A stretch of 60,871 nt of DNA from Simkania sp. (GTDB lineage Bacteria > Chlamydiota > Chlamydiia > Chlamydiales > Simkaniaceae), in NCBI GenBank assembly GCA_027942475.1, contig JAQFVP010000003.1:1-60871 (forward strand), given 5' to 3'. Made by a program: the position numbers and the translations under genes. Positions 1-9,114 of this stretch are shown piece by piece. Position 1 is the stretch's first letter. Each line of letters begins with the position of its first letter. The notes under the pieces are model-generated. The model ran no database searches. It was not told where the DNA came from and worked only from the letters and a program-made list of their open reading frames with translations.

Positions 1-232
1 TTGCACATGGCCCACTTTTACTTCTCGTGTTTTCCACCGATTGATCGAATAAACGAAATTGCTATGCACTCTGGCATTAGCCTTTTGCTGGGCATATAAG
101 ACAGGTGAGTGGATAAATGAAACAACGCCCACCAAGGTAAAAAGCCATGGGCGAAAAGCACAATCTATCTTCCGAGCAGAACTGGATTATATTGCCCGGA
201 TTTTGAATCATGTTGATACGTGGCTGGAATAG
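1..232 (+). pseudogene. IS4-family transposase, decayed C-terminal remnant
   Basis: From about base 53 to the TAG at 230-232 one frame reads ALAFCWAYKTGEW, then KVKSHGRKAQSIFR, a pattern I recognise as the C-terminal end of IS4-family DDE transposases. Upstream of base 55 the reading continues only after a one-base shift (a frame ending in DRIN just before the shift), and further upstream the frames break again. The element is therefore both truncated by the window edge and frameshifted, so it cannot make an active transposase. The family assignment rests on this short C-terminal pattern only. Confidence 0.55.
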
Positions 233-322
233 CTATTTGGGGCTGTAGCACTGCTCTTTGAGACCAGTTGGGAGAGAGCCTCATGAAAATTGTCGTGTAC
301 AGTGGCCTGCCTTATAACCATA

Positions 323-1069
323 TTACACGACAGATACATTTCCGGTCGATCTGCCGGACTTTGCAAATGGCCCAACAGCAGTTTGCTTATAATGTTCCAA
401 CCTCGGTAAACAATTGCGAGGAAAAAAGCAGTCTCGTCCACCAACAACTTCCTTTCCTTTTGTTTTTCCCAATTCAGCTGATACAAGAAATGTTTCTCGT
501 ATATTGACTGCTACTGCAATTGAGCATTTACTATCTTGATTAAGATCATCAAGCCGCCAGGAATTTTGTGCTAAAACATGATCAATATTAGAAGATCCTA
601 AAACTTTTCCGTCTATATAGCCAACACGATTATTATCGTACCCTTTTATTCTCAGTTGAAGCTTAAATAGGCAACCACCCAGTTTGCCAAGATCAAACAA
701 CGGTGAGTCATAATACTGATCCCCGGGAAAGCTCGATAACTCGAAGTCTACTAACTTTATTTGATCTGTTGAATAGAAATAGACCATATTGGAAAAGTGC
801 ATATCACCATGGCGCACCCGAATTTCATCAAGATAGTCGATCATACCTAGTGTCTGGTAAGCAATATTATTGAAACTATAAACATTTATTTCATCAAGCT
901 TCCGATTCAATAGCTTTTCCAGCTGAACATCTCCAAGCTCAAGGACAAAGTGCGCATAATCCCCAAGCACATAACCTCCAAAGTAACCTATAAAATTTTG
1001 AAAATTAACTCCTGATATATACTCCAGATTCTGTTTTTCTTTTTCCGCAAAGCAGCAATTGAACCTCAA
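323..1069 (-). pseudogene. Truncated APH/choline-kinase-like phosphotransferase
   Basis: An open frame of 248 residues begins with TTG and carries the C-lobe signature of the protein-kinase/aminoglycoside phosphotransferase fold: HGDMHFSNM at about residues 109-117 (catalytic Asp and metal-binding Asn), followed by KLVDFE (DFG-equivalent Asp). Before this there is only a hinge-like segment (HFVLELGD). The N-lobe with the ATP-binding lysine is missing, and a TAG lies just upstream in frame. The tail after about residue 175 has no recognisable kinase character. Its position beside a decayed IS4 remnant suggests an acquired and then truncated gene. The substrate cannot be inferred. It may instead be a short expressed protein. 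Confidence 0.45.
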
Positions 1070-1174
1070 TTTATCTTTAGATACTCTCTCCCCTTGCTTC
1101 AGCTATCACAGGTGTCACCCTTTACGTCGACAATGGACTCCACGCCATGGGATTGGCCTCTGATAGTCCTGCGC

Positions 1175-2383
1175 TCAACCTATCTTCTCCCTCTTAAGAG
1201 GATCACACTGCAAAAAAAGCCCGATCTGGAAATCAGAGCTGCGGCAAACCGATCTCAGCCCAATCTTCCAATCGTATGATGAAAAATCTTTTTTCCCCTC
1301 TATTCCTATTTGGGAGGGTCGGTTGCCCCGAGATATGTGCCCCATCAAATCCCCTTGTCCTTTTTTTAAGGAAAAACGGAGTGTGACTTTTTTTTCCGGA
1401 GTATGGATCTCAAGCGTCTCGTCCAAGTAAAAAACGGTTTGTCTTTTGCCTTGGATGAGAATCTCTACATCTTCGCCGTAACTCATAAAAAAAGAGAGTT
1501 CCATCCTCTCCTTTTCGTTTGGAATCTCCTTTGGGTAATCAAATAGAAGCCACCCCTTTTCCCTCGTAATTATGAAAGGATTTTGGCAAACGAGTGAGCG
1601 CACATTATGGTAACTTCCCCACAACAGTCGCATCAAGTGAAACCCTTTGAGCCCCCATTTTTCCTGATAAGGCGCCGTTTGCAAACAGGAAGGTAGTTTG
1701 CACTCCCGCCTGATCTTATAGGGAAATACGAGTGACCGCTGCATGGATGGAAATAAGTGAGCATTGCTGAGCTCTTTTTTGTGATACTGCGCCATAAAAA
1801 AATCATAGAGCGTGACTTTTGGCTGACTCTTGTATTGATATTCTTGAAAAGCGGGGCCGCAGTAGGTCATGAGCTGGGGGTCCCAATGGGATAGGGCTTT
1901 GTCGAGAATCCAAGCGCATTTTTCACCTGCTATCTGATATGCGGCGAGAAGAAGTCCCCATTCATGGGAAAAACAGGGGGTATAAGGTGGAATCTCTTTG
2001 CCCTGCAGGGCGCAGAGCACACTTTGATATATTGGATGCAACAAGTGACTTTCTTGGTCGACAAGGGTTTGGTAAATTTTGGCAAGCTTTTGTTTGGATG
2101 GGGCATCTAAGATCGATCGATAAAGCTTCATAATCCAGTAGATTGGCATGCTACACCTGATTTGATAAGAAGGGGGTGCTAGAGTGGGATAGTCGTGTAA
2201 ATGAAATGGAAACCCCCCCCTAAAAAAGGGAAATACTCTTTTCAAGAGCTCAATTCCCTCTTTGACTTGCACCGCCGTGTGCGTGCGAAAAAGGGATAAG
2301 ATAAAACAGAGGTTTTCGTAGATGGGGATCGCATCTGCTTGATGAATAAACCCCGTCTGAGCGCTTTGTTTGCAAACTAACAT
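1175..2383 (-). CDS. Conserved-looking hypothetical protein (402 aa)
   Basis: I do not recognise a domain. The protein is rich in aromatic residues and histidine, has no clear signal peptide or membrane span, and ends in a beta-rich region from about residue 270. Its ATG lies inside the end of the upstream HAD hydrolase gene (ATGTTAG overlap), so the two are almost certainly co-transcribed and translationally coupled. The coding sequence contains an uninterrupted run of eight G on the coding strand (2213-2220 on the + strand, seen as C), which keeps the long frame open here. The function may relate to the sugar-phosphate or cofactor phosphatase upstream, but that is only inference from coupling. 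Confidence 0.7.
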   Translation of the reverse strand: MLVCKQSAQTGFIHQADAIPIYENLCFILSLFRTHTAVQVKEGIELLKRVFPFFRGGFPFHLHDYPTLAPPSYQIRCSMPIYWIMKLYRSILDAPSKQKLAKIYQTLVDQESHLLHPIYQSVLCALQGKEIPPYTPCFSHEWGLLLAAYQIAGEKCAWILDKALSHWDPQLMTYCGPAFQEYQYKSQPKVTLYDFFMAQYHKKELSNAHLFPSMQRSLVFPYKIRRECKLPSCLQTAPYQEKWGLKGFHLMRLLWGSYHNVRSLVCQNPFIITREKGWLLFDYPKEIPNEKERMELSFFMSYGEDVEILIQGKRQTVFYLDETLEIHTPEKKVTLRFSLKKGQGDLMGHISRGNRPSQIGIEGKKDFSSYDWKIGLRSVCRSSDFQIGLFLQCDPLKREKIG

Positions 2384-3258
2384 AGTTTTGCTTGCTTTGG
2401 ATCAAACCGGGAAATGGCTTCTTGTAATCCTTCCACAATACCACCCACTTCGGCCGAAGGGGCGGTGATATCAGCGAGGTGCAGCAAAGTATCGGGAGAC
2501 TTTTCCATGGCAATACGCATGTTCCCCACTTTTAAAAGGGGAATGTCGTTGTTGTCATTTCCCGCTGTAATCAATGGGGGGCGTAGTTGGAAATGTTTCA
2601 TAAAAAAGTTCACAGCTGCCCCTTTATTCGCATTTTTGTGAGTAATGAGCAAAAGGTGGAAGGAAGGGTCAATCGGATCTAAAATCACGCTCGTGGCAAT
2701 TTTCTTACACACCCTTATTTCATTGTCAATAGTATTGCACTCATTTTTGGAGCCAAAACATTTGATGAGCGGAAAGAGTTTTTGCTCTCGGATATTAAAG
2801 GTCTCGACGGGCTGCCAAGAGCGAGAAGTAAGCGATTTGAGGTCATGTAGATAGTTTAGCATCTGGGATGAAAATCTCTTTGGGCGATAGTAACAAAAAT
2901 CTCCTGTTTGCCATCCCGAATAGAGAATAAAGTCTCCCTCCCTTTTCTCATAGAGCTGATCGAGAAGGTCGACTATTTCTTGCTCAATATAGTTTTGATC
3001 AACTAGCTTTTTTTCGGGCATTACCATAAGGTCCGCGCCATTTTGCACTCCGAGTAAAAAAGGAAAGGGAAGTTTTATTAATGTTTTCATTGCGAAAGAG
3101 AGCGTGCGCCCAGTAGCAAAAATAAACTGCCACCCTTTTTGGTGCAGCTCTTCAAAATAAAGGGCAACCCGGTCCGGAATCAGATGATTTTCCCCAGAGA
3201 TCGTGCCGTCAATGTCTAGCGCAATTGTACCTGTATTCATGCCGTTTAAATCTACCAT
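2377..3258 (-). CDS. HAD superfamily hydrolase, Cof/sucrose-phosphatase-like
   Basis: The N-terminus holds the HAD nucleophile motif DIDGT (Asp residues at about 15 and 17), then the motif II region FATGRT, a cap region of about 130 residues, a lysine around residue 210, and GNDNNDIPLL (motif IV acidic pair) near residue 243. This is the layout of HAD class IIB phosphatases, which dephosphorylate sugar phosphates or cofactors. A second in-frame ATG six codons downstream (3240) lies nearer the DxD motif and may be the true start; neither has a strong ribosome-binding site. The gene is first in a two-gene unit with the overlapping hypothetical. The substrate is unknown. Confidence 0.85.
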   Translation of the reverse strand: MVDLNGMNTGTIALDIDGTISGENHLIPDRVALYFEELHQKGWQFIFATGRTLSFAMKTLIKLPFPFLLGVQNGADLMVMPEKKLVDQNYIEQEIVDLLDQLYEKREGDFILYSGWQTGDFCYYRPKRFSSQMLNYLHDLKSLTSRSWQPVETFNIREQKLFPLIKCFGSKNECNTIDNEIRVCKKIATSVILDPIDPSFHLLLITHKNANKGAAVNFFMKHFQLRPPLITAGNDNNDIPLLKVGNMRIAMEKSPDTLLHLADITAPSAEVGGIVEGLQEAISRFDPKQAKLC

Positions 3259-3302
3259 GCACTGGTTAAAAATTCTAGACTAGAAAGGGAAAACAGCCCA
3301 GA

Positions 3303-3779
3303 ATGGGTCCCATGATCCAATCCGCTCTGCCCCTCTTTTTATCTGTGCCCTTGGCCATCATCTGGGTTTTTACTCCGCAGGTTTTAGTTGCACGAGCGCA
3401 CTCCTGTGTGATTTCCAAAGTCTCGATCGAATCGACAGAAAAAAAGGGGGAGATACAGGCCCCACGGGAAAAAAGCGCTCATGCGAAAAGAGTCACAGAG
3501 TCCTATGAAGTTGCTTTGATTAAAACCATTGTAGTCTTGGTCGCTCTGCTTGTGCTTGCGACTCTTACCATATGGATGTTTAAAAAACTCTCTCATGGGA
3601 GGCTTCGCAGCTTTAACCACATGAAATCGGTTAAAATTTTGGAAAAAAGAGCTTTGAGCCCGAAATCTATGCTCTATCTGATAGAGATTGGAAAAAAGCA
3701 GATACTCTTGGCTGAGTCGCAAATCACGGTCAGCAAGATCGATTCATTGGAAGGCTTAGATACCGACAAGGATCTCTAA
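3303..3779 (+). CDS. FliO/MopB-like membrane protein
   Basis: The 158-residue protein has an N-terminal hydrophobic segment (likely signal peptide), a polar linker, one membrane helix at about residues 74-93 ending in WMFKKL, and then a cytoplasmic domain. That domain reads MKSVKILEKRALSPKSM, then LYLIEIGKKQILLAES, the pattern of the FliO family: a basic stretch, then R-x-L-x-P-x-x-x-L-x-L-I-E-x-G. FliO helps assemble the FliP-FliQ-FliR export gate of flagella. No other flagellar or T3SS gate gene is adjacent, so it may serve a flagellum or the injectisome. The ATG at 3303 or the one at 3312 could start it. Confidence 0.6.
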   Translation: MGPMIQSALPLFLSVPLAIIWVFTPQVLVARAHSCVISKVSIESTEKKGEIQAPREKSAHAKRVTESYEVALIKTIVVLVALLVLATLTIWMFKKLSHGRLRSFNHMKSVKILEKRALSPKSMLYLIEIGKKQILLAESQITVSKIDSLEGLDTDKDL

Positions 3780-3785
3780 AAAAGG

Positions 3786-4241
3786 CTAAAATCTCGAAGA
3801 AAAATCCCTCCTGAGAATCTCTCTGAAAAGGATCATTTTCTTTTTACTCCCCGCGCTCTTTACGAGATTTTGCACTCTCGTCTTTTTCTTTTTGTGCCAA
3901 TAATGCGCATCCTGTTGTGTCTCTAACCTCATACCGGTTAACCCCGATTGCTTCTCTTTTGACCTAAGTGTGGACAGCTGCATAGGTGTGAGAGGGGGCG
4001 CCGCAGGGAAAGGCAGGGGTTTTTTTCGAAGAGAACCGGGTAAAACAGGAGATTTTCCCAAGGTTTTTTTCCCCTGGGAACGGAAATGTGGGGGACGAGT
4101 GGGGACCTGTTTTTTCCCCTCGGGCAAGGGGCGTGGAGTAGAGGGCTTTTTCTTTGAGAAGAAAAGGCGAGCAATCCCGATAAGTAGGAAGATAACAAGG
4201 GGAATGAGCCCTTCAAAATCATTTTGGTTATTGCTTGCGAT
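3786..4241 (-). CDS. Small single-span membrane protein downstream of floA, start uncertain
   Basis: A frame open from inside the end of floA reads [20 protein letters not shown], a convincing membrane helix, and continues as a Lys/Pro/Arg-rich cytoplasmic tail of about 110 residues to a stop at 3786. In this frame there is no ATG, GTG or TTG before the helix; the first conventional codon is a TTG at 4127, after it. An AAGGAGG sits eight bases before an ATC at 4241-4239, which is the best start I can offer. A competing ATG frame (4222 to 3938) gives a less protein-like product. The gene follows nfeD-nfeD2-floA and probably belongs to the same transcript. Function unknown. Confidence 0.45.
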   Translation of the reverse strand: MASNNQNDFEGLIPLVIFLLIGIARLFFSKKKPSTPRPLPEGKKQVPTRPPHFRSQGKKTLGKSPVLPGSLRKKPLPFPAAPPLTPMQLSTLRSKEKQSGLTGMRLETQQDAHYWHKKKKTRVQNLVKSAGSKKKMILFREILRRDFSSRF

Positions 4242-5259
4242 CTTGATCTCCTCCTTCCTCTTCTTCCCCTGCGAGAGAGTTGCGCATTCGTGTATCCGAT
4301 TGGATGTTTTTCATCCGGTAGTAATCGAGAATTCCCAAATTACCACTTTGAAATGCCATTGCGATAGCTTTGGGGATTTGCGCTTCCGCTTCAACGACGA
4401 GAGAGCGCATATGGGTGACCTTGGCGATATTTTCTTGCTCAGCGGCCACGGCCATAGCGCGCCTTTCCTCCGCTTTTGCCTGTGCAATCCGCTTATCCGA
4501 CTCGGCCCGATCAGCGCGTAGTTTCGCTCCAATGTTTTCTCCCACACTAATATCTGCGATATCGATGGAAAGAATTTCAAATGCCGTTTGGGCATCCAAC
4601 CCTTTATCCAAGACGAGCTGAGTAATCATCTGAGGAGCCTCCAACACATCTGCGTGCGTTGCAGACGCTCCGATCGCGTTCACAATTCCCTCACCCACTC
4701 GAGCAATGACTGTTTCTTCTGTCGCTCCCCCCACAAGCTGCTTGATATTGGTACGGACTGTCACACGGGCCCGGCACAGTAACTGAACGCCATCTTTTGC
4801 AACAGCTGTGATATATTGAGTTGGATCAGAACTAGGACAGTCGATGACTTTTGGATTCACCGATGTGCGCACGGCATCGAGAATATCGCGCCCGGCGAGG
4901 TCAATTGCTGTAGCTTGCCTCCAGTCGAGCAAAATATTTGCCTTATCTGAAGCGATCATGGCGCGCACAACTTCGAGAACTCGCCCTCCCGCCAAATAGT
5001 GGGTTTCAAGGTCGGAAACGGAAATTCCTTTTAACCCGGCCTTGTACGAGTTGATCCGTGCATTCACAATAATTTGAGGGGGGATTTTTCTCAAACTCAT
5101 CCCAACAATATTGAAGAGATTAATGGGGGTCCCCGAGACAAAGGCTTGAAACCACAGTTTTACATACTTTGCGATGATAAAGAAAAACATCAAACATATC
5201 AGCGCAAAAATAAAAATGAGAATATATACTCCGAAAGAAAATCCACCTTCGTAACTCAT
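4228..5259 (-). CDS. floA: Flotillin-like protein FloA (YqfA family)
   Basis: The 343-residue protein starts with one membrane segment (about residues 8-30), then the SPFH-type core with the family sequence [14 protein letters not shown] and [18 protein letters not shown], followed by an Ala/Glu-rich coiled coil ([17 protein letters not shown]) and an acidic tail. FloA proteins are bacterial flotillins that organise ordered membrane regions. The start ATG overlaps the stop of the upstream short NfeD protein (ATGA), as in other bacteria where nfeD and floA are paired. Length is normal for the family. Confidence is high. Confidence 0.95.
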   Translation of the reverse strand: MSYEGGFSFGVYILIFIFALICLMFFFIIAKYVKLWFQAFVSGTPINLFNIVGMSLRKIPPQIIVNARINSYKAGLKGISVSDLETHYLAGGRVLEVVRAMIASDKANILLDWRQATAIDLAGRDILDAVRTSVNPKVIDCPSSDPTQYITAVAKDGVQLLCRARVTVRTNIKQLVGGATEETVIARVGEGIVNAIGASATHADVLEAPQMITQLVLDKGLDAQTAFEILSIDIADISVGENIGAKLRADRAESDKRIAQAKAEERRAMAVAAEQENIAKVTHMRSLVVEAEAQIPKAIAMAFQSGNLGILDYYRMKNIQSDTRMRNSLAGEEEEGGDQDRKQ

Positions 5260-5726
5260 TCTAATTCCTCCTTAACGATAAATCGGGCCCCTTCTCCACC
5301 GATGATTTTTATTTTTGATCCTTTTTTAATATACCCACTTTCTGCAACTGCCTGGTAGGGCAAATTTTTGATCTGCACATATCCAGCGGGCCTTAAGGGG
5401 GTCAAGGCTTCGCCTATCTCCCCGACGAGCTCTTTTTCATAAGAAGAGGCAACATACCCTTCCTGATCCTTGTCCAAATAGTAGTGCCCCCTCCCTCCGT
5501 TTTTTTTGATCCTCCAAAGAGCGAGCTTGATCGTTAAGACGAGTAAGGCAATCACCGCAAAGAGGTAGAAAAAAAGCCAAAAAAGAGAGGTATGTTTCCA
5601 AATAGCAAAAATAACTCCTAAAATAATCAGAAGTCCCCCCACCACACCGAGAATGCCCCCGGGCACAAAAAATTCAAAATAGACCAATAGCAGGCCTATT
5701 AAACTGAAACCAACAGCTAGGAGCAT
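5256..5726 (-). CDS. Short NfeD-family membrane protein with OB-fold domain
   Basis: The 156-residue protein has three to four hydrophobic segments in the first 75 residues ([15 protein letters not shown] is typical of NfeD), then a soluble C-terminal domain with the family pattern [18 protein letters not shown] and [16 protein letters not shown], an OB-fold-like beta barrel. It is the short NfeD form without a protease domain and is translationally coupled to floA. It probably supports assembly or function of the flotillin membrane platform. The same C-terminal domain is present at the end of the long protein encoded just upstream, so the two are paralogous over this part. Confidence 0.9.
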   Translation of the reverse strand: MLLAVGFSLIGLLLVYFEFFVPGGILGVVGGLLIILGVIFAIWKHTSLFWLFFYLFAVIALLVLTIKLALWRIKKNGGRGHYYLDKDQEGYVASSYEKELVGEIGEALTPLRPAGYVQIKNLPYQAVAESGYIKKGSKIKIIGGEGARFIVKEELE

Positions 5727-5862
5727 ACAAGGGTGTACATTTTTACAATCTCTCGATTTGGATGGGCTAACTTACTTTCCAATATATAAAAAAAAGTGCA
5801 GGTCCCAAACAGTGCTAATCGGATAAGTCTATCAAACTCCGGATTTTTTGGGAGAGGTTGCA

Positions 5863-8073
5863 TTATTTTTTTCGCATATCAACGGGGCATACTACGACAT
5901 AACTACTTTCCACACGAACAACCTCCACTGCGGCCCCTTTTTGAATATACCCAGTCTGCGCAACCGCATCATAGAGTTTTTCCCCGATCCGAATTTTACC
6001 AGAGGGGCGCAGTGGGGTAAGTGTTTCCCCAAGCTCCCCCTCTTCGGGCATACATTCTCTGAGGATACCGGCAGAAAACCCTTCTTGTTCCCCGCGCAAC
6101 ACGAATTTAGAAAAACGGAAGAAACGGTGAGAAAAAAATCGCGCGAGAAAAATCGTGGTCAAAATGGAGAAGATCAGTGCCCCAGATAACCAGGCTAATC
6201 TTTTTAAAAAGAAGGGACCAATCAATTCAAAACTATCCAAATGGAAAAAGTTTATCTTCTCAATCCCCGGTAGCATAAGGGCAAAAAGCCCGATAATCGT
6301 CAAGATAATCCCTAAAATGCCCACAACACCAAAACCTGGTATGACAAAAAGTTCGACCGCCAATAACACCAGCCCTCCGAGAAGGAGAATGATTTCAATC
6401 CAATTGATCGCTTCGGTCGAAAAACTAGAAAGCAAGATAAGAGCTAAACAAGCAAGCCCAATCGAGCCCGGGACCCCAAAGCCAGGTGTGTTAATTTCAA
6501 TATAAAACCCGAGAATAAGGCCGATAAACAACAGGGAAGCCACAATGGGATGGGATAAAACAGTAAAAAAATTAATTCGCCAATCTTCATAATTCACCAT
6601 CGTGACACGGGGGATTGTTTTGAGGAAAGGTTGCGTAAAAATTGCCGTCCCCTTAAATAGGGTTTTTTGATCATTTGCCCCTATTAGATCCCTGTTTTGA
6701 TCCGGTTTTACATTGTAATCTGCAACCCCCAGATCAATGAGTTGCTTGGACTGTAAGGTGAGAAGCTTATCTTGTTTGGAAATTACGATGTCTGGGTTGG
6801 AGGGGGCAATGCGAATCTCCTCCTCAGAATCGAGTTTGATGATTTCATGATTGCGGATCACAAGGATCATATCTTTGTCTACCATTGCTTGGGCAAGCAA
6901 TGGATTGCGCCCAAAAAACCGGGCGAGATTGGAAAACTCTGCCCGAAGAGCCGAATTGATCTTTTCGGGAGCCGACTCCATTCCTCCCTCCTTTCCTTGA
7001 AAAACAGGTTCTGCCGCTCCCATAATAGAACTGGAATTCACAAAGATGAAGCGGCAGGCATAAGCAATCATTGCCCCCGCAGAAACAGCCCAGTTGTTGA
7101 TGTAGGCAATCACGGGAATCCCATAGTTGACATCTATTTTTTGCAAGAGATCGACGATTTTGAGCGAAGGAAATATCTCCCCACCCGGAGAATCGATATT
7201 CAAAAGGACAAAGCGAACCCCCTGTTTACGAAATTCTTCCAAAGCAAATTTAAAGTAAAGATAAGTCGACTGCTGGATCGGTTGCTCTTGAGTTAACTGA
7301 AGGTAGCCAACGAGATTCTTTTCTACCAGACTGTAGGGTATGTGTTTTTGGAGTTTTTGTTCCAATTCAGCCGGGGTTAAAAGGTTCGTGACGATCCCCC
7401 TGTACAAGGGGTTTTTGTTATTTACGGATGAGTGGAGGTCGTATTGCTGTTTAAATTCCTCGTCGGTCATTACTTTTGCGACAATCCCAAGAGACTCCAT
7501 CTTTTTTGTATTGAGAATCAAAGGGTCAAACCCCTCTAACTTCTCTGCTTCAGAGGGGGTTTTTCTGTCAGCGAGTTGGTAATGGGGGTCAATCATAGCG
7601 TCGACAAGCGGCTGCAATACTGGTGCTAAAACAGAGCTTGGATTGATCAACTCTTTGATCATACTCTTCGTACGCATCCAATTTTCTTCATGTTTGACGC
7701 CATAGGGGATATCCCCCCAAGCCGCGAAGGGGGTAACAAATAGCTTGTCAGCTAAGAAGGGGATCATTCCAGCGGGGCCAACAGCCCGCCCTTGAATGAA
7801 TACAAAAATGGTTTTGTCGTGTTTAGTGCGCAACTCGAGTATTTCACGAGCAAAATGAAATACTTCTTGAAATTCTCCCGATGAGGAAGAGAGTTGGATG
7901 ACCACTGTTCCCCCGCGGGTGCTCTTTATTTGTTCAATTTGTTGAAAAGCAGCGGAGAGTTCATCCCGTCCGAGGTACCCTTTAACCGAGAGGAGGTCTT
8001 CTTGGGCAAACAACGTCAAATGAAAAGAAAGCAAGAGAAAAAATGCGACTTTGATCTTACTATACAAGGCCAA
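5863..8073 (-). CDS. Long NfeD/ClpP-class membrane serine protease with two ClpP-like domains
   Basis: Domain order in the 736 residues: signal peptide (1-23), ClpP/crotonase-like domain 1 (about 30-220), ClpP-like domain 2 (about 235-440), four to five membrane spans (about 500-670) and the C-terminal NfeD OB-fold (GETLTPLRPSGKIRI). Domain 2 has NIDSPGG and then AVSAGAMIAYA, with Ser as probable nucleophile. The equivalent part of domain 1 reads AVGPAGMIPF and lacks that Ser, so it is probably inactive. The only plausible starts are TTG codons (8073 or 8067), because a TAG lies a few codons upstream; GAGG precedes the first at good distance. First gene of the nfeD-nfeD2-floA operon; role likely in membrane protein quality control. 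Confidence 0.9.
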   Translation of the reverse strand: MALYSKIKVAFFLLLSFHLTLFAQEDLLSVKGYLGRDELSAAFQQIEQIKSTRGGTVVIQLSSSSGEFQEVFHFAREILELRTKHDKTIFVFIQGRAVGPAGMIPFLADKLFVTPFAAWGDIPYGVKHEENWMRTKSMIKELINPSSVLAPVLQPLVDAMIDPHYQLADRKTPSEAEKLEGFDPLILNTKKMESLGIVAKVMTDEEFKQQYDLHSSVNNKNPLYRGIVTNLLTPAELEQKLQKHIPYSLVEKNLVGYLQLTQEQPIQQSTYLYFKFALEEFRKQGVRFVLLNIDSPGGEIFPSLKIVDLLQKIDVNYGIPVIAYINNWAVSAGAMIAYACRFIFVNSSSIMGAAEPVFQGKEGGMESAPEKINSALRAEFSNLARFFGRNPLLAQAMVDKDMILVIRNHEIIKLDSEEEIRIAPSNPDIVISKQDKLLTLQSKQLIDLGVADYNVKPDQNRDLIGANDQKTLFKGTAIFTQPFLKTIPRVTMVNYEDWRINFFTVLSHPIVASLLFIGLILGFYIEINTPGFGVPGSIGLACLALILLSSFSTEAINWIEIILLLGGLVLLAVELFVIPGFGVVGILGIILTIIGLFALMLPGIEKINFFHLDSFELIGPFFLKRLAWLSGALIFSILTTIFLARFFSHRFFRFSKFVLRGEQEGFSAGILRECMPEEGELGETLTPLRPSGKIRIGEKLYDAVAQTGYIQKGAAVEVVRVESSYVVVCPVDMRKK

Positions 8074-8476
8074 GACAAAACCTCTACTTGGTTTTCGATA
8101 GGACTCCGCACGAGCATACGATTAGAAAGATATTTTGGAAAAGAGAAAAACTAAGGGGCGCCCTTATTCCTTACCAACCGATAAAATAATTTTTACTGAA
8201 TTCAATTACCAAAAACGGAAGGGCCGAAAAAAACCACTTGGCACAGCAAAAAACAAAGGTTTTCATCTTGCGGCGCCTCCTTTTCCATGCTTATAACCAA
8301 GCTGACGTCTCTTTTAAAAATTTTTCTTGTCTTTAGTAAAGATCAAAAAAAATATCACCATCTCTACCCAATCTTTCATTCACACTTTACGCTCAACTCA
8401 CAAAGAACAGCAAAGACCGCTGGTTTTTGATTACTAAAAATCAAAGTACAAAGACAAAGGACAAAAATAAACTAAT

Positions 8477-8489
8477 TGTGTATAATAAG
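8477..8489 (+). promoter_or_regulatory. Putative extended -10 promoter for the T3SS operon
   Basis: The sequence TTGTGTATAATAAG includes a perfect TATAAT (8481-8486) preceded by TGTG, which fits an extended -10 element. No good -35 box is seen 17 bases upstream. The position, about 95 bases before the first gene, would leave a leader containing a small ORF. This is a sequence match only. Confidence 0.35.
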
Positions 8490-8520
8490 CAGGAAACGTG
8501 CGTGCGTGAGGAATTTTTCT

Positions 8521-8553
8521 ATGAAAAAATGTTTCCCACCTCGTAAGCTTTGA
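8521..8553 (+). CDS. Possible ten-residue leader ORF upstream of T3SS operon
   Basis: ATG at 8521 opens a short frame encoding MKKCFPPRKL and ending in TGA at 8551-8553. A GAGGA lies eight bases before the ATG. If the TATAAT at 8481 is used, this frame is at the start of the transcript. It could be a regulatory leader peptide or chance; nothing else supports it. Confidence 0.2.
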   Translation: MKKCFPPRKL

Positions 8554-8577
8554 GATAAATTTCCAAAAAAAATATAT

Positions 8578-9111
8578 ATGCTTATGTCAATTAATTTAAG
8601 TGCACTTCCCGCTCAGCTCGGAGAGCTCCAAGGCCGGCAACAAGCCCACGCGACCGACAAGCTGCGCAAACGGATGAAAAAAAATGACCAACTGTTGCAC
8701 GAACACCTCTACCCGTTGCTTCACGAGTGTTCGTCTATCCTCAACCCTTCCGAACAAAAATCTCAATATGATTTGTCCTCTTTTTCAGAGAAGTTTTCTC
8801 TCGATGAAATTGAGAGGTTATATCGAGATTATCGGAGAGAAATAATGGAAGAATCAGCCAACAACAATTTGCAAGACGGGGTGCTTCACGAACTATTCCC
8901 AGAGAATCTAAGTGAAGTTTCTCCTCATGAGCTTGGCAAAATTGAATTCCGGATCAAAAATTGGATTGACAACTGTAAAAGTATGAATAACAGAGCAATG
9001 CAAGATCTCTATTTTCTCGTACAAATCGGAGTTGTCCTCCTTTCGTGCTTTCAAAACATACAGAAAGAGGCCAATCAAGCGGGTGAACATATTGTCCGTA
9101 ACCAAAGGTGA
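8578..9111 (+). CDS. Hypothetical protein, first gene of T3SS translocator operon (CT577 position)
   Basis: The 177-residue protein is mostly helical and charged, has no signal peptide, and no domain I recognise. It is the first gene of a unit that continues with an LcrH-type chaperone and two translocator-like proteins. In Chlamydia the comparable lcrH-copB-copD unit also contains a small protein of unknown function (CT577), so this one may play an equivalent role, but I cannot align them from memory. A second ATG two codons in (8584) is an alternative start. The TGA is immediately followed, in the same frame, by the next gene. Confidence 0.7.
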   Translation: MLMSINLSALPAQLGELQGRQQAHATDKLRKRMKKNDQLLHEHLYPLLHECSSILNPSEQKSQYDLSSFSEKFSLDEIERLYRDYRREIMEESANNNLQDGVLHELFPENLSEVSPHELGKIEFRIKNWIDNCKSMNNRAMQDLYFLVQIGVVLLSCFQNIQKEANQAGEHIVRNQR

Positions 9112-9114
9112 CCG

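Larger units (their letters stand above)
8074..8577 (+). other. Divergent intergenic region between nfeD and the T3SS operon
   Basis: About 500 bases with no convincing gene apart from a possible ten-codon leader ORF (8521-8553). It must hold the promoters of both the leftward nfeD operon and the rightward secretion operon. The composition is AT-rich with several A runs. The only clear promoter-like element is a TATAAT near 8481, listed separately. No binding-site repeat was obvious. Confidence 0.6.

Noticed and set aside
3938-4222. 94-codon ATG frame downstream of floA
   Set aside because: The alternative frame over the same bases gives a clean membrane helix and basic tail; this one gives Ser/Pro/Leu-rich sequence typical of a shadow frame.
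3970-4521. 183-codon open frame on + strand across floA end
   Set aside because: Antisense to floA and to the small membrane protein; low-complexity Gly/Arg composition and no ribosome-binding site.
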